NCBI GenBank assembly: GCA_018819205.1
Contig: JAHJQE010000083.1
Coordinates: forward strand, 1 to 33,514
Direction of reading: 5' to 3'
DNA: 33,514 nt
From: Gammaproteobacteria bacterium
GTDB lineage: Bacteria; Pseudomonadota; Gammaproteobacteria; Burkholderiales; Gallionellaceae
Shown here: positions 8,007 to 16,662 of the stretch, piece by piece
Layout: every line of letters starts with the position of its first letter
How positions within the stretch are numbered: the first letter of the stretch is position 1
Made by a program: the position numbers and the translations under genes
Notes under the pieces: generated by a model
The model's database searches: none
What the model saw: the letters and a program-made list of their open reading frames with translations, nothing else
Told to the model about the DNA's origin: nothing

Positions 8007-8042
8007 AAAAAAAACGCTCCGGCAGCCTTGGCTACCGGAGCG
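8007..8042 (-). terminator. Intrinsic terminator after the PhoX-like gene
   Basis: On the minus strand, CGCTCCGGTAGCC and GGCTGCCGGAGCG pair over 13 bp (one T-G wobble) with a two-base loop, followed by eight T. It lies 25 bases after the stop of the PhoX-like gene and should block most readthrough from gspC-F towards the gspG side. Confidence 0.92.
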
Positions 8043-8067
8043 ATAATGCGTCAAACAGATTACAGCT

Positions 8068-10428
8068 TTACTGCATGGCAGGCAGGCCGCTCAGATAGCC
8101 AACTTCAGCTTTGTCAGTGTTGATTAGCGGCAGGATGCGCGCATGCACGGTCGGATTGGTTCCATTCAGGTCGCCCGCATGCTGGTAGTTGCTCATGATA
8201 TAGGCGCGTCCGTTCAGGTTCTCCACAACTTGCAAGCCAGTGGATTCCGCGCCCATCGGCAGCGACAGGATGCGCACCAAGTTACCGGTGTCGATGTGGT
8301 AAGCCCACAGGTAGTTGTTGACGTGGTTGGCGGAATCCTCACCAATGAACAACACGCGCATCTTTTCAGAGAACCACACGTTGTCCGGGCTGGCGATGCC
8401 GTTCAAGTCGGACTTGTTGCCGTCCGCATCGGCAGCGATGTCTTTGCCAACGACGAGCGCCTTCATGAGCGTCGGAACGAAGTTGCTGTTGATGGCAGTG
8501 CCGTTCGAATCCGCTTGGCCGCTTTGCAACGTCAACTCGTACACCGCGCCGGATGAATTCTTCTTCAGGCGGATGTCGTTGACCGGCTCTGAGGCGCTGA
8601 CTGTGACGGATTCCATACCTTTGGTCATACGGGTCATGGCAGCATAGGCCTTGTTGTCCTTCGCGTTGTAGGCAACTCCCTCATACTTTTCGAATTCCGT
8701 CGTTGCGCCCAGCATCGCGGCATAGCGGCGGGTTTCGAGGAAGGCAGCCAAGGTGGCGATAGGGACGCCGGTGGTGCCGAAGGTGCCGGTCTTTAGTTGC
8801 AGGTATTCGACCTTGGCGACTTCATGTCCGGTCTTGATGGCGGTGAATCCGGCTGCCGCCACATCGGAAGTCAGGAACAGGTCGCTGAAGGTGACTCCGG
8901 CATCGACAGCCGCCTTGATGTCGGCATGCGTGGCATGGCCAAGGTTGACCCAGGACAGATAGGCTTCGCCACCGTCCGTGCCGGTGGGGGACATCTGGTT
9001 CCATTTGGCGGCATACAACGAGCCTGCGGACAAGTCGCCCGGATTGTCCGCGACAAACATTGTCAGGCTGGTGTAGGTGCCGTCGTCTCCCTGAATAGCA
9101 GTACGCGAGTCGCCGAACATCTGCACCTTCTCACGCGCCAGGCGACCCAGCGTGTACCACTTCTCAACTGTGGATGTGCCGTTGCTTGCGATGGTGACTT
9201 CCGGCACGCGACCGTATTGATAAGGCGATGCAGTGGCTTCACCGTAAATGGTGCGGAACGCATTCATGCGGGAGGTGTATTCCATGGACAGACAGGAGCC
9301 ACCGACCAGGGCGGCATAGGTCGCATCGACTTCGCAACGCGCATCAGGCTCGTACTCTTCAGAGCCGAGGTGTGTGTTCCATGGCGAGCGGCTACCGGCA
9401 CAGGGGATCCACAGGCCGTTCACTGCAGAGAAATCGACTTGAGAGATGGAATCGACCGTGAGCTTGCCGTCGGTGCTGGACTGGATCAATTTCGACACGG
9501 TCATCAGCATCGGCTGCTTGCCGTACCAGTTGGTGCCGGTGCTGTCGTTGTTCTCATATTCGAAATGCGTCACAAGATAAGGGGTGCCGCCGATATCCAT
9601 CAGGGAGTTGGCATCGGGCGTCTGGGGAATGATCGGTTTGCCGTTCGCATCATTGACTACTGTGCCGGTTTTGGTGTGCACGGCAGCAGCAGCCGTACCG
9701 TCGATAGTCTTGCCGGTGTCGATGTTGCTGAACAAATTGACGTAGGACAGCGGGTAAGTCGTGACCGAACCATCGGTATAAGTCACTTGCACGGACGATG
9801 TCGTATATGCGATAGCCCGGTTCGCATCAGACAGGCCGGTGATATCGGTCGGAGTGAAATTCACCGATTTGACTTTGGCTGGGGCATTGAGCAAGTGTGT
9901 GGTGACGTTATGTATTGGGGTCGGAGTCAGGCCGGCACCCGTCAGAAGGGTGCTCGCGGCAGCCAGCGAGTCCACAGTACCGGAGGTCGCCAGTTTGGAA
10001 GCATTGGCCGAAACGTCGATATGCGTATCGGTGGTGGAAGCCCCGGCCACTGTCTGGATCACTTGCGCAACGGCTAGCGCCTTTTGGTCTACTTCATCCA
10101 TAACTCCGGCCAGATCCTTAGGGCGCAACACTTTTTTTCCGTTCTCAGTGCTTAGAGCGGAACCATCCATGTGCACCGCACCAAGGTTCACTTGGCCGAT
10201 CTTGAAGCTGACCGTGTCGCCATCAGCGTATGTGAATTCTCCGTTTGTTCCGGTGACACCTGAAGCGCCGCTGGTCGTGCTGTAGCTCACGCCTTTGACA
10301 TAGGAATCCGACAGGATGCCTGTCAGTGAGGTGCTGCCGCTCGTGGTATTGCTCGAACCGGAGCCGCAACCGGCAAGCAGCAGGGCAGACAGCACGGCCA
10401 GATATACAGCGTTATTGCGCATTTCCAT
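8068..10428 (-). CDS. PhoX/DUF839-like outer-membrane or secreted lipoprotein
   Basis: The 786 residues start at the ATG at 10426-10428, with GGAGG five bases upstream; an in-frame TTG at 10440 is less likely. A lipoprotein signal ends LLAGC (Cys21). Residues about 35-185 repeat the N-terminal domain of the 6099-7343 lipoprotein (LTGILSDSYVKGVSY, TNGEFTYADGDTVSFKIG). From about 270 onward it resembles PhoX/DUF839 beta-propellers: IPCAGSRSPWNTHLGSEE near 342-358 corresponds to the CAGG-TPWGT-L-EE motif. It is followed by TEFEKYEGVAYN and SPDNVWFSEKMRVLFIGED. PhoX enzymes are Ca/Fe phosphatases, and a PhoX-type phosphatase (UxpB) is a known T2SS substrate in Pseudomonas putida. Phosphatase activity and T2SS export here are inferences. 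It follows gspF by 101 bases and ends at a strong terminator. Confidence 0.85.
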   Translation of the reverse strand: MEMRNNAVYLAVLSALLLAGCGSGSSNTTSGSTSLTGILSDSYVKGVSYSTTSGASGVTGTNGEFTYADGDTVSFKIGQVNLGAVHMDGSALSTENGKKVLRPKDLAGVMDEVDQKALAVAQVIQTVAGASTTDTHIDVSANASKLATSGTVDSLAAASTLLTGAGLTPTPIHNVTTHLLNAPAKVKSVNFTPTDITGLSDANRAIAYTTSSVQVTYTDGSVTTYPLSYVNLFSNIDTGKTIDGTAAAAVHTKTGTVVNDANGKPIIPQTPDANSLMDIGGTPYLVTHFEYENNDSTGTNWYGKQPMLMTVSKLIQSSTDGKLTVDSISQVDFSAVNGLWIPCAGSRSPWNTHLGSEEYEPDARCEVDATYAALVGGSCLSMEYTSRMNAFRTIYGEATASPYQYGRVPEVTIASNGTSTVEKWYTLGRLAREKVQMFGDSRTAIQGDDGTYTSLTMFVADNPGDLSAGSLYAAKWNQMSPTGTDGGEAYLSWVNLGHATHADIKAAVDAGVTFSDLFLTSDVAAAGFTAIKTGHEVAKVEYLQLKTGTFGTTGVPIATLAAFLETRRYAAMLGATTEFEKYEGVAYNAKDNKAYAAMTRMTKGMESVTVSASEPVNDIRLKKNSSGAVYELTLQSGQADSNGTAINSNFVPTLMKALVVGKDIAADADGNKSDLNGIASPDNVWFSEKMRVLFIGEDSANHVNNYLWAYHIDTGNLVRILSLPMGAESTGLQVVENLNGRAYIMSNYQHAGDLNGTNPTVHARILPLINTDKAEVGYLSGLPAMQ

Positions 10429-10529
10429 TTCAGCCTCCAAGGTTGGGTGTGGGGAAGCAGCAGATTAGAGAGCGCAAATAACAGTGGAGTGAATTTTGTA
10501 TTGCAGAAGTGTTCAGGAAATATGTCGGC

Positions 10530-11753
10530 TTACTTCACCATCTGGTTCATCTGGATGATGGGCAGCAGGATCGCCAGCACGATCAGCAACACCACCGCAC
10601 CCATGAACAGGATCAGCAAGGGTTCGAGCAGGGCGGTGAGGGCGGTTGTGAAGCCGGCGACTTCCTGCGTCTGCTGCTTGGCGACGCGATCCAGCATGGT
10701 GTCCAGACGGCCGCTCTGTTCACCGCTGGCGATGAGATGCACCAGCACCGGCGGGAACAGACCTGAGGCGGCGAGCGCGCGGCTCAGTGTCACGCCTTCG
10801 CGTACTTTTGCAGCGGCCTCTTCCAGTGCCCGCTGCATGGGCAGGTTGCTCATCACACCGCAGGCGGCATTGAGTGCGGTGAGCAGCCCGACACCGCTTC
10901 CGACCAATATGGACAGTGTGCTGGCCATGCGTGCGGTGTTGCTGCCGCGTATCAGTTTGCCCATTACAGGCAGGCGCAACAGTTTTAGATGCAGTTGGTA
11001 GCGCAGCGCGTCCAGTCGCAAGGCTCGTTGGGCAAGGATGCCGCCGATCACGGTAAGCGCGATCAGATACAGCCAGGTGGCGGACAGGAAATCGCTCAGT
11101 GCGATCAGCGCCCTGGTCAACAAGGGCAATTCCTGCCGTGTCTGCTGGAACACTTCCACCACGGGTGGCACCACGAACAACAACAATCCGCCGACCACCA
11201 GCACTGCGACGAAGATGACGATGGCGGGGTACACCATCGCCAGACCGATCTTCTGCTGCAGGGCTTGCTGACCTTCCGAATAGGTCGCGAGCTTGTCCAT
11301 CACCGTGTCGAGTTCGCCGGACTCTTCCCCGGCTCGGATCAGCGCGCGGTGGATGTCCGGGAAAGTGTCGCGGTGTTTTTCCATCGCGCGTGCCAGCGTG
11401 CTGCCCGCCAGCACTTCCGAACGCAGAGCGGCGACCACTTGCCGCATGGCCGGGTTACCGCCTTGCTCGATCAGCACTGCCAGCGCCTGCTCCAGTGGCA
11501 GGCCAGCTTCAAGTAGTGTGGCGAGTTGGCGCAACATGAGGCTGACTTCGGACAGTGGGATACGCTTGCGGAACGGTAGTCTGATGTTGCGTGTAGCGCT
11601 TTGTTCAGGTGTGTCCGTCAATGCGTTCAACTCGACCACGAACAGGCCGCTCTCCCGCAAGGCGGCACGGGCCAGTCGGGCAGAGTCGGCTTCGATCATG
11701 CCGCTGTTGGGTTTGCCTGCCGGGTCGAGTGCCTGGTAATTGAAAGCAGCCAT
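10530..11753 (-). CDS. gspF: Type II secretion inner-membrane platform protein GspF
   Basis: GspF is the polytopic core of the T2SS assembly platform. The 407 residues start MAAFNYQALDPAGK, the usual GspF N-terminus. Two T2SSF repeats follow, one at about 70-195 (LMLRQLATLLEAGLPLEQAL) and one at about 270-400 (RMASTLSILVGSGVGLLTAL). Membrane segments occur near 165-190 (YPAIVIFVAVLVVGGLLLFVV), 215-240 and 375-400 (LLILFMGAVVLLIVLAILLP). It starts 10 bases after gspE. The last 45 coding bases recur exactly at 7555-7599. Confidence 0.96.
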   Translation of the reverse strand: MAAFNYQALDPAGKPNSGMIEADSARLARAALRESGLFVVELNALTDTPEQSATRNIRLPFRKRIPLSEVSLMLRQLATLLEAGLPLEQALAVLIEQGGNPAMRQVVAALRSEVLAGSTLARAMEKHRDTFPDIHRALIRAGEESGELDTVMDKLATYSEGQQALQQKIGLAMVYPAIVIFVAVLVVGGLLLFVVPPVVEVFQQTRQELPLLTRALIALSDFLSATWLYLIALTVIGGILAQRALRLDALRYQLHLKLLRLPVMGKLIRGSNTARMASTLSILVGSGVGLLTALNAACGVMSNLPMQRALEEAAAKVREGVTLSRALAASGLFPPVLVHLIASGEQSGRLDTMLDRVAKQQTQEVAGFTTALTALLEPLLILFMGAVVLLIVLAILLPIIQMNQMVK

Positions 11754-11763
11754 CCTGAATGCC

Positions 11764-13254
11764 TTAGTCGCGCGTGGCGCGTATCACTTCTTCGACCGAG
11801 GTGTCGCCGGACATCACCCAGCGCAATCCGTCGTCGCGCAGATTCTTCATGCCGTGTCGCACGGCGTGGTCGCGCAACTGCTGTTCGCTTGCGCGGCTGT
11901 GGATCATGCTGCGCAGGGTGTCATCGACTTCCAGCAATTCGTAGATGCCGGTCCGGCCGCGATATCCGGTGTGATTGCATGTCGGGCAGGCACTGGGGCG
12001 ATACAGCACTTCGGGCCTGCCGTGCGCGGCGAGCAGCGCGAGTTCGGTCTCGTCCGGCGTATACGCTACCCGGCAGTCCGGACACAGACGGCGTACCAGT
12101 CGCTGCGCGAGCACGCCGACGATGCTGGAAGACAGCAGGAAAGGTTCGACGCCCATGTCGGTGAGACGGGTGACCGCACTGACGGTGTCGTTGGTGTGCA
12201 GGGTCGCCAGCACCAGATGGCCGGTGAGACTGGACTGCACGGCGATCTGTGCGGTCTCGAGGTCGCGGATCTCGCCAATCATGATCACGTCCGGATCTTG
12301 GCGCAGGATGGCGCGCAGGGCGCGCGCGAAGCTCATGTCGATGCGCGGGTTGACCTGGGTCTGGCTGATGCCATCGAGGTCGTATTCCACCGGGTCTTCG
12401 ACAGTCATCACGTTGGTGACGGACGAATCGATGCAGGACAGTGCTGCATACAAAGTCGTCGTCTTGCCGGAACCGGTGGGGCCGGTGACCAGTACGATGC
12501 CGTGCGGCTGGCTGGTGAGTCTCTGCATGGCGTCGAGTGTCGCCTTGCTCATGCCGAGTCGGGTCAGATCCAGACGGCCCGCTTCCTTGTCGAGCAGACG
12601 CATCACCACGCGTTCACCATGACCGGTGGGCAGGGTCGAGACGCGCACATCGACCGGGCGTCCCGCCAGTCGCAAAGCGATGCGTCCGTCCTGCGGCAGG
12701 CGCTTCTCGGCGATGTCGAGGTCGGCCATCACCTTGATGCGTGATACCAGTGCGGCGTGCAGTGCGCGGTGCGGTTCGGCGATATCCTTGAGTGTGCCGT
12801 CGAGACGGAAGCGCACCACCGAACGCGTCTCGAACGGTTCGATGTGGATGTCGGAAGCATTGTCGCGCACGGCCTGCGCCAGCAGCGCGTTGATCATGCG
12901 GATCACCGGTGCATCATCCTCCGATTCCAGCAGGTCGGTGGACTTGGGCAGGTCGTGCAGCAGCATCGACAAGTCCATGTCCTGCTCGGCATCGTCCAGC
13001 AGCGTGGCGGTGGAGTCCTCCGCCTGCGAGTAGGCGTTGCTGAGGATACGCTCGAAGTCTTCCGCTTCCACCAGCGTGGTTTCGACCGGTAGCGCAAGCT
13101 GGCGCATCACTTCGGCGATTGCCTCCGGCCTGGCATCGCTGCGTACCGCCAGCGTGGCGAGACCGTTGCAATCGGTCAGCACCACCCCCTGTGCTTTGGC
13201 GAAGCTGTAGGGCAGGCGGCGCGCGGCGCGGCGGTTGATCGCGGGCTGGCTCAC
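11764..13254 (-). CDS. gspE: Type II secretion ATPase GspE
   Basis: GspE is the cytoplasmic hexameric ATPase that drives pseudopilus assembly. The 496 residues include an N-terminal N1E-type domain that docks to GspL (FAKAQGVVLTDCNG...). They also carry Walker A GPTGSGKTTTLYAAL near residue 259, an aspartate box (MTVEDPVEYDLDGISQ), Walker B MIGEIRDLETA, and a histidine box ATLHTNDT. A tetracysteine zinc site (CPDC...CPTC) lies near 400-430. The start is GTG at 13252-13254, overlapping the gspD stop (GTGA). Length is normal. Confidence 0.97.
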   Translation of the reverse strand: MSQPAINRRAARRLPYSFAKAQGVVLTDCNGLATLAVRSDARPEAIAEVMRQLALPVETTLVEAEDFERILSNAYSQAEDSTATLLDDAEQDMDLSMLLHDLPKSTDLLESEDDAPVIRMINALLAQAVRDNASDIHIEPFETRSVVRFRLDGTLKDIAEPHRALHAALVSRIKVMADLDIAEKRLPQDGRIALRLAGRPVDVRVSTLPTGHGERVVMRLLDKEAGRLDLTRLGMSKATLDAMQRLTSQPHGIVLVTGPTGSGKTTTLYAALSCIDSSVTNVMTVEDPVEYDLDGISQTQVNPRIDMSFARALRAILRQDPDVIMIGEIRDLETAQIAVQSSLTGHLVLATLHTNDTVSAVTRLTDMGVEPFLLSSSIVGVLAQRLVRRLCPDCRVAYTPDETELALLAAHGRPEVLYRPSACPTCNHTGYRGRTGIYELLEVDDTLRSMIHSRASEQQLRDHAVRHGMKNLRDDGLRWVMSGDTSVEEVIRATRD

Positions 13255-15272
13255 GGCAGATTCGGTTCGGTACCTGCGATGGCGGGTGATGCGCTACTGG
13301 TATCGATCGCGCCGTCCACCTTGAGCGAAGGCATCTTCCCAGTGTCGTCGTCCGGCAGCATCAAGTGATCGCCGAGGCGCGCATCTTCGCGCGTCTTGCC
13401 GATCTGTTCGTAACGCTTGCTGGAAAACTGTTGTGCTGCGTCCGCCTGATACATGATGTATGGGCGGATGAACACCATCAGATTGGTCTTGGAGCGCTGG
13501 CGCGTCTCGTAGCGGAACAGATTGCCCAGCAAGGGGATGTCGCCGAGGATGGGGGTCTTGCTCTGCACGTTGTTGATCGAATCCTGGATCAGGCCGCCCA
13601 GCACCACGATCTGGTTCTCGTCCACCAGGATGCTGGATTCGATAGAACGCTTGTTGGTGGTGATGCCGTTGGCCGCCGTCAGTGAAGAGGAAAGCACGCT
13701 CGATACTTCCTGATACACCTGCAGCTTCACCGTTCCGCCCTGCATGATCTGCGGTTTGATCTTCAGCGTCAGGCCGACATCCTTGCGTTCGATGGTCTGG
13801 AACGGATTGGCAGCGGTGCTGCTGGAGCCGGTATTGGTATAGGAACCGGTGATGAAAGGCACGTTCTGGCCGACCACGATCTTGGCCTCTTCGTTGTCCA
13901 GCGTCATCAGGTTGGGTGCGGACAGGATGTTGGCATTGGTGTCGCTCTCCAATGCCCGTGCCAGCATGCCGAGATTGAGGACTTTCGTGCCGTCCAGCAG
14001 CGTGGTGGTGCCTTTCACGATGCCGACGTTCAACCCCTGGCCTACAGTCGTGACATCAGCCGCAGCACCGATGATGTTGTTGGTGGTGCCGAAGTTGGTG
14101 CCGCCGATGATATTGCTGCCCGGCTTGTTGATGCCGTTGATGCTCTGCCACTGGATGCCGAATTCGGCGGCCTTGTCGGCCGTGACCTCGACGATGAGTG
14201 CTTCGACGAACACCTGCGGGCGGCGCACATCAAGTTTCTCGATCACGGCGCGGATGTTGTTATAGACCGGTTCGGAAGCGGTGACGATCAGGGTGTTGGT
14301 GGCGGCATCGGCCTGCACGACGGCGCCGCTGCTGGTGGCATCGTTCGTCGCAGGCTTGAACGCAGCCTGTCCTGTGGGGACAGGGGCGGCGGTCGCCGTC
14401 CCGCTCAGGATCGCATTCAGCGTCTGTGCGAGTTTGGGAGCCTCGGCATTCTTCAGTGTGATGACATGGATGTTGCCCGGTACGCTCGACGCACTGTCCA
14501 GACTGGCGACCAGCCGTTTCACGCGCTCGATGCGCCCCGGATTGTCCGAGCGCAGCAACAGCGCATTGGTGCGGCTGTCGGCGGTCAGTACGAAACGCTG
14601 GTTGTCGTCGCCCGGCTGTGTATTGGTCGCTTCCGGCATCAGTTTGTTGATGAGGTTGGCTAGGTCGATGGCAGAGGCGTGTCTCACTGGAATGACCAGC
14701 GGCAAGTCATTGCCGGCCTTGTCGATGGAGGCGATCAGTTTTTCGATACGGCTGATGCCGCTGGCATAGTCGGTGACCACCAGCGCATTGCTGGCCGGGT
14801 ACGCGACCACGATGTTGTTGGGCGCGACCATGGGGCGCACCACATTGACCAGTTGCGAGGCGGATTCGTTCTTCAGTATGAATACGCGCGTGACCAGTTT
14901 GTCACCTTTGCCCTGCGGCGAAGCGAGGGTGTCCACATGCAGCTTGGCATCGGCTTCGGGAATGATCTTGGTGATGCCGGAAGATTCCACCGAAGCATAG
15001 CCTTGCATACGCAGCGCGGAGAGCAGGATGTTGTATGCCAGATCGGCAGAGACCGGCGTGGCGGAGACGATATTGAGGGTGCCTTTAACACGCGGGTCGA
15101 CCAGGAAATTCTTGCCGGATATCTGCGAGATGGCGCGGATGACTTCCTGGATGTCGGCATTCACGAAATTGAGCGAGACCTGCCCGTCGTTCTGTTCCGC
15201 ATGCAAAGGCAGGGCCATGCAGAGGGCGAGGCTACCGGTCAGTAGCAGTTGACGCATGAAGCGTGTGATCAA
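13251..15272 (-). CDS. gspD: Type II secretion outer-membrane secretin GspD
   Basis: GspD forms the outer-membrane channel. The 673 residues have a signal peptide ending LPLHA (about residue 25), then the N0 domain (VSLNFVNADIQEVIRAISQI) and N1-N3 domains (VFILKNESASQLVNVVRPM; VIPVRHASAIDLANLINKL; VITLKNAEAPKLAQTLNAI). The secretin barrel core contains VGQNVPFITG, DVGLTLKIKPQI, LVDENQIVVLGGLIQDS and LGDIPLLGNLF. I chose TTG at 15270-15272 because AGGGGA lies five bases before it and it overlaps the gspC stop (TTGA). An ATG at 15257 lacks a ribosome-binding site. The N3 region carries an Ala/Thr/Pro-rich insert (about residues 292-318). Confidence 0.97.
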   Translation of the reverse strand: MITRFMRQLLLTGSLALCMALPLHAEQNDGQVSLNFVNADIQEVIRAISQISGKNFLVDPRVKGTLNIVSATPVSADLAYNILLSALRMQGYASVESSGITKIIPEADAKLHVDTLASPQGKGDKLVTRVFILKNESASQLVNVVRPMVAPNNIVVAYPASNALVVTDYASGISRIEKLIASIDKAGNDLPLVIPVRHASAIDLANLINKLMPEATNTQPGDDNQRFVLTADSRTNALLLRSDNPGRIERVKRLVASLDSASSVPGNIHVITLKNAEAPKLAQTLNAILSGTATAAPVPTGQAAFKPATNDATSSGAVVQADAATNTLIVTASEPVYNNIRAVIEKLDVRRPQVFVEALIVEVTADKAAEFGIQWQSINGINKPGSNIIGGTNFGTTNNIIGAAADVTTVGQGLNVGIVKGTTTLLDGTKVLNLGMLARALESDTNANILSAPNLMTLDNEEAKIVVGQNVPFITGSYTNTGSSSTAANPFQTIERKDVGLTLKIKPQIMQGGTVKLQVYQEVSSVLSSSLTAANGITTNKRSIESSILVDENQIVVLGGLIQDSINNVQSKTPILGDIPLLGNLFRYETRQRSKTNLMVFIRPYIMYQADAAQQFSSKRYEQIGKTREDARLGDHLMLPDDDTGKMPSLKVDGAIDTSSASPAIAGTEPNLP

Positions 15273-15838
15273 GGCAATCCCCTATGATTGTTCTGCAGCA
15301 CTTGTTTCATCATGGTCTGTTGTTCGGGTGTCAATTGGTCCAGTGCAGGAGCATTGGCAGAAATCAGCGCTTCTGCCTGTCCTGCACCGACAGATTGCAC
15401 GGGGGTGATGCCGTCCGTTGCCGAGACCGCACTCAGATCGACGCGCTGTCTGACGCCGTTGCGCTCAAGTATCACGTGATCGGCGTTTGTCTCGATCAGA
15501 CGCACGCCCCGTGCGACTTCACTGCCCAGTCCCACACCGCGTTGGCCAGAGGGGGTCTGCATCACCGCAAAGCCGCGCGTGCTGTGAGCGAAGATGCCGA
15601 CCGGCCGGATGTTATCCAGCGATGCTGTTGTGCTACCGGTAGAGTTTGCAGTACCGAACAATTGTCCGGTTCGGTTGGAAAGCGGAATGGCGGTGTTGCC
15701 GGGAAGCGCTCGATCGGCAGGCGCGAACAGCACCCATGCGTGCTGTGCCAGCAACAACATCGCGAGCAGCCCCCCCCATAGTGGCCAGTTGAGCCAGAGT
15801 CGGGCGGGTGCTGTAAAGAACTTTCTTCCCAACAACAT
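15269..15838 (-). CDS. gspC: Type II secretion protein GspC, short form
   Basis: GspC links the inner-membrane platform to the secretin. The ATG at 15836-15838, with AAGGGA six bases upstream, gives 189 residues; a start at 15874 is less likely. A membrane segment lies near residues 17-40 (WPLWGGLLAMLLLAQHAWVLF). The homology region that binds GspD N0 follows (LDNIRPVGIFAHSTRGFAVM..., VGLGSEVARGVRLIETNADHVILERNGVRQRVDL). No PDZ or coiled-coil domain follows, so it is the short form, smaller than the PDZ-bearing GspC of enterobacteria. First gene of the gsp set. Confidence 0.92.
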   Translation of the reverse strand: MLLGRKFFTAPARLWLNWPLWGGLLAMLLLAQHAWVLFAPADRALPGNTAIPLSNRTGQLFGTANSTGSTTASLDNIRPVGIFAHSTRGFAVMQTPSGQRGVGLGSEVARGVRLIETNADHVILERNGVRQRVDLSAVSATDGITPVQSVGAGQAEALISANAPALDQLTPEQQTMMKQVLQNNHRGLP

Positions 15839-15864
15839 GCGGTATCCCTTTATTGCGGAGGGCG

Positions 15865-15870
15865 AATATA
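15865..15870 (-). promoter_or_regulatory. Possible extended -10 promoter for gspC
   Basis: On the minus strand, TGCTATATT forms an extended -10 (TATATT at 15865-15870) about 27 bases before the gspC ATG. No convincing -35 is visible at 17 bases, which is tolerated with an extended -10. The gap between the znuB-like stop and gspC (15839-15906) contains no clear terminator, so readthrough from the metal-uptake operon is also possible. Confidence 0.4.
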
Positions 15871-15906
15871 GCACAGCTCCTACGCGGTGGTTGCCTTCCG
15901 GGCGGG

Positions 15907-16662
15907 CTAGGTCGAGCCTGAATCGCTACGCGCCATGAGCAGAGAAAAACCGCCGACGATTGCCATAGCCCACACGATGGCGGCACCCGCTGGCAAGTCG
16001 AACCAGACCGACAACAACAGGCCGAGTGCATAACCTGCGATGCCAAGTGCAAAGGCATGCCCTGCGCGCCGCCGGGTGCGGCTATGCGTCGCCAGCGCAG
16101 GCACGATCAGACTGGCGAACACCAGATAGATACCAACCAGTTGCACGGAGGCGGTGATGGCGAGGGCGAACAGTGCGTAGAAACCGAACTCGCCCATGCG
16201 CTGGCGGAACTGTTGCCAGACTGCAAGCAAAGCGGCGCTGAGCAGGGCGGTGCTGATGAGTTGCTGGTTCTCCACCCACAGGACCTGTCCGACCAGCAGG
16301 TCTTGCAGATGTTCGCCCGCATGCACGTCGCGACTCAGCAGCAGGATGCCGAGGCTGGCGGCGAGCACGAAGGTGAGTCCGATGGCGGCTTCTTTCACAT
16401 GCGGCACGCGCCGTTCTATCCAGGCCAGCAGGGCCGCACCGCACAGCGCACTGCTCGCGGCGACCAATTGCACCAGCAGCGGCTGCCCCAGCAGTCCCAA
16501 CAACTCGGCGATGATCACACCCAGCCCGGCGATCTGCGCCACGGCGAGGTCGGCGAAGACCACGCCGCGTTGCAGGATGCGCATACCGAACGGTATGTGT
16601 GTGGACAGCACCAGCAGACCGGCGATAAAAGCGGGCAGCAGGATGTCGAGTTCTAAGTTCAT
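15907..16662 (-). CDS. Metal (Zn/Mn) ABC transporter permease, ZnuB type
   Basis: Inner-membrane permease of the ABC-3 (ZnuB/MntB) family. The ATG at 16660-16662 gives 250 residues with seven or eight hydrophobic segments. Typical stretches are LQRGVVFADLAVAQIAGLGVIIAELLG, VKEAAIGLTFVLAASLGILLLS, LVGQVLWV, and ASVQLVGIYLVFASLIVPALAT, which is the conserved ABC-3 signature. The longer frame to 16788 adds 42 residues over the upstream gene and is rejected. It overlaps the znuA-like gene by ATGA. Its usual ATPase partner is absent from the window. Confidence 0.88.
   Translation of the reverse strand: MNLELDILLPAFIAGLLVLSTHIPFGMRILQRGVVFADLAVAQIAGLGVIIAELLGLLGQPLLVQLVAASSALCGAALLAWIERRVPHVKEAAIGLTFVLAASLGILLLSRDVHAGEHLQDLLVGQVLWVENQQLISTALLSAALLAVWQQFRQRMGEFGFYALFALAITASVQLVGIYLVFASLIVPALATHSRTRRRAGHAFALGIAGYALGLLLSVWFDLPAGAAIVWAMAIVGGFSLLMARSDSGST

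Noticed and set aside
8797-10077. Long open frame of 426 codons on the plus strand
   Set aside because: Lies wholly opposite the PhoX-like gene; Arg/Gly/His-rich with no domain pattern, a shadow of codon bias.
11740-12744. Open frame of 334 codons on the plus strand
   Set aside because: Antisense to gspE, whose ATPase motifs are unmistakable.
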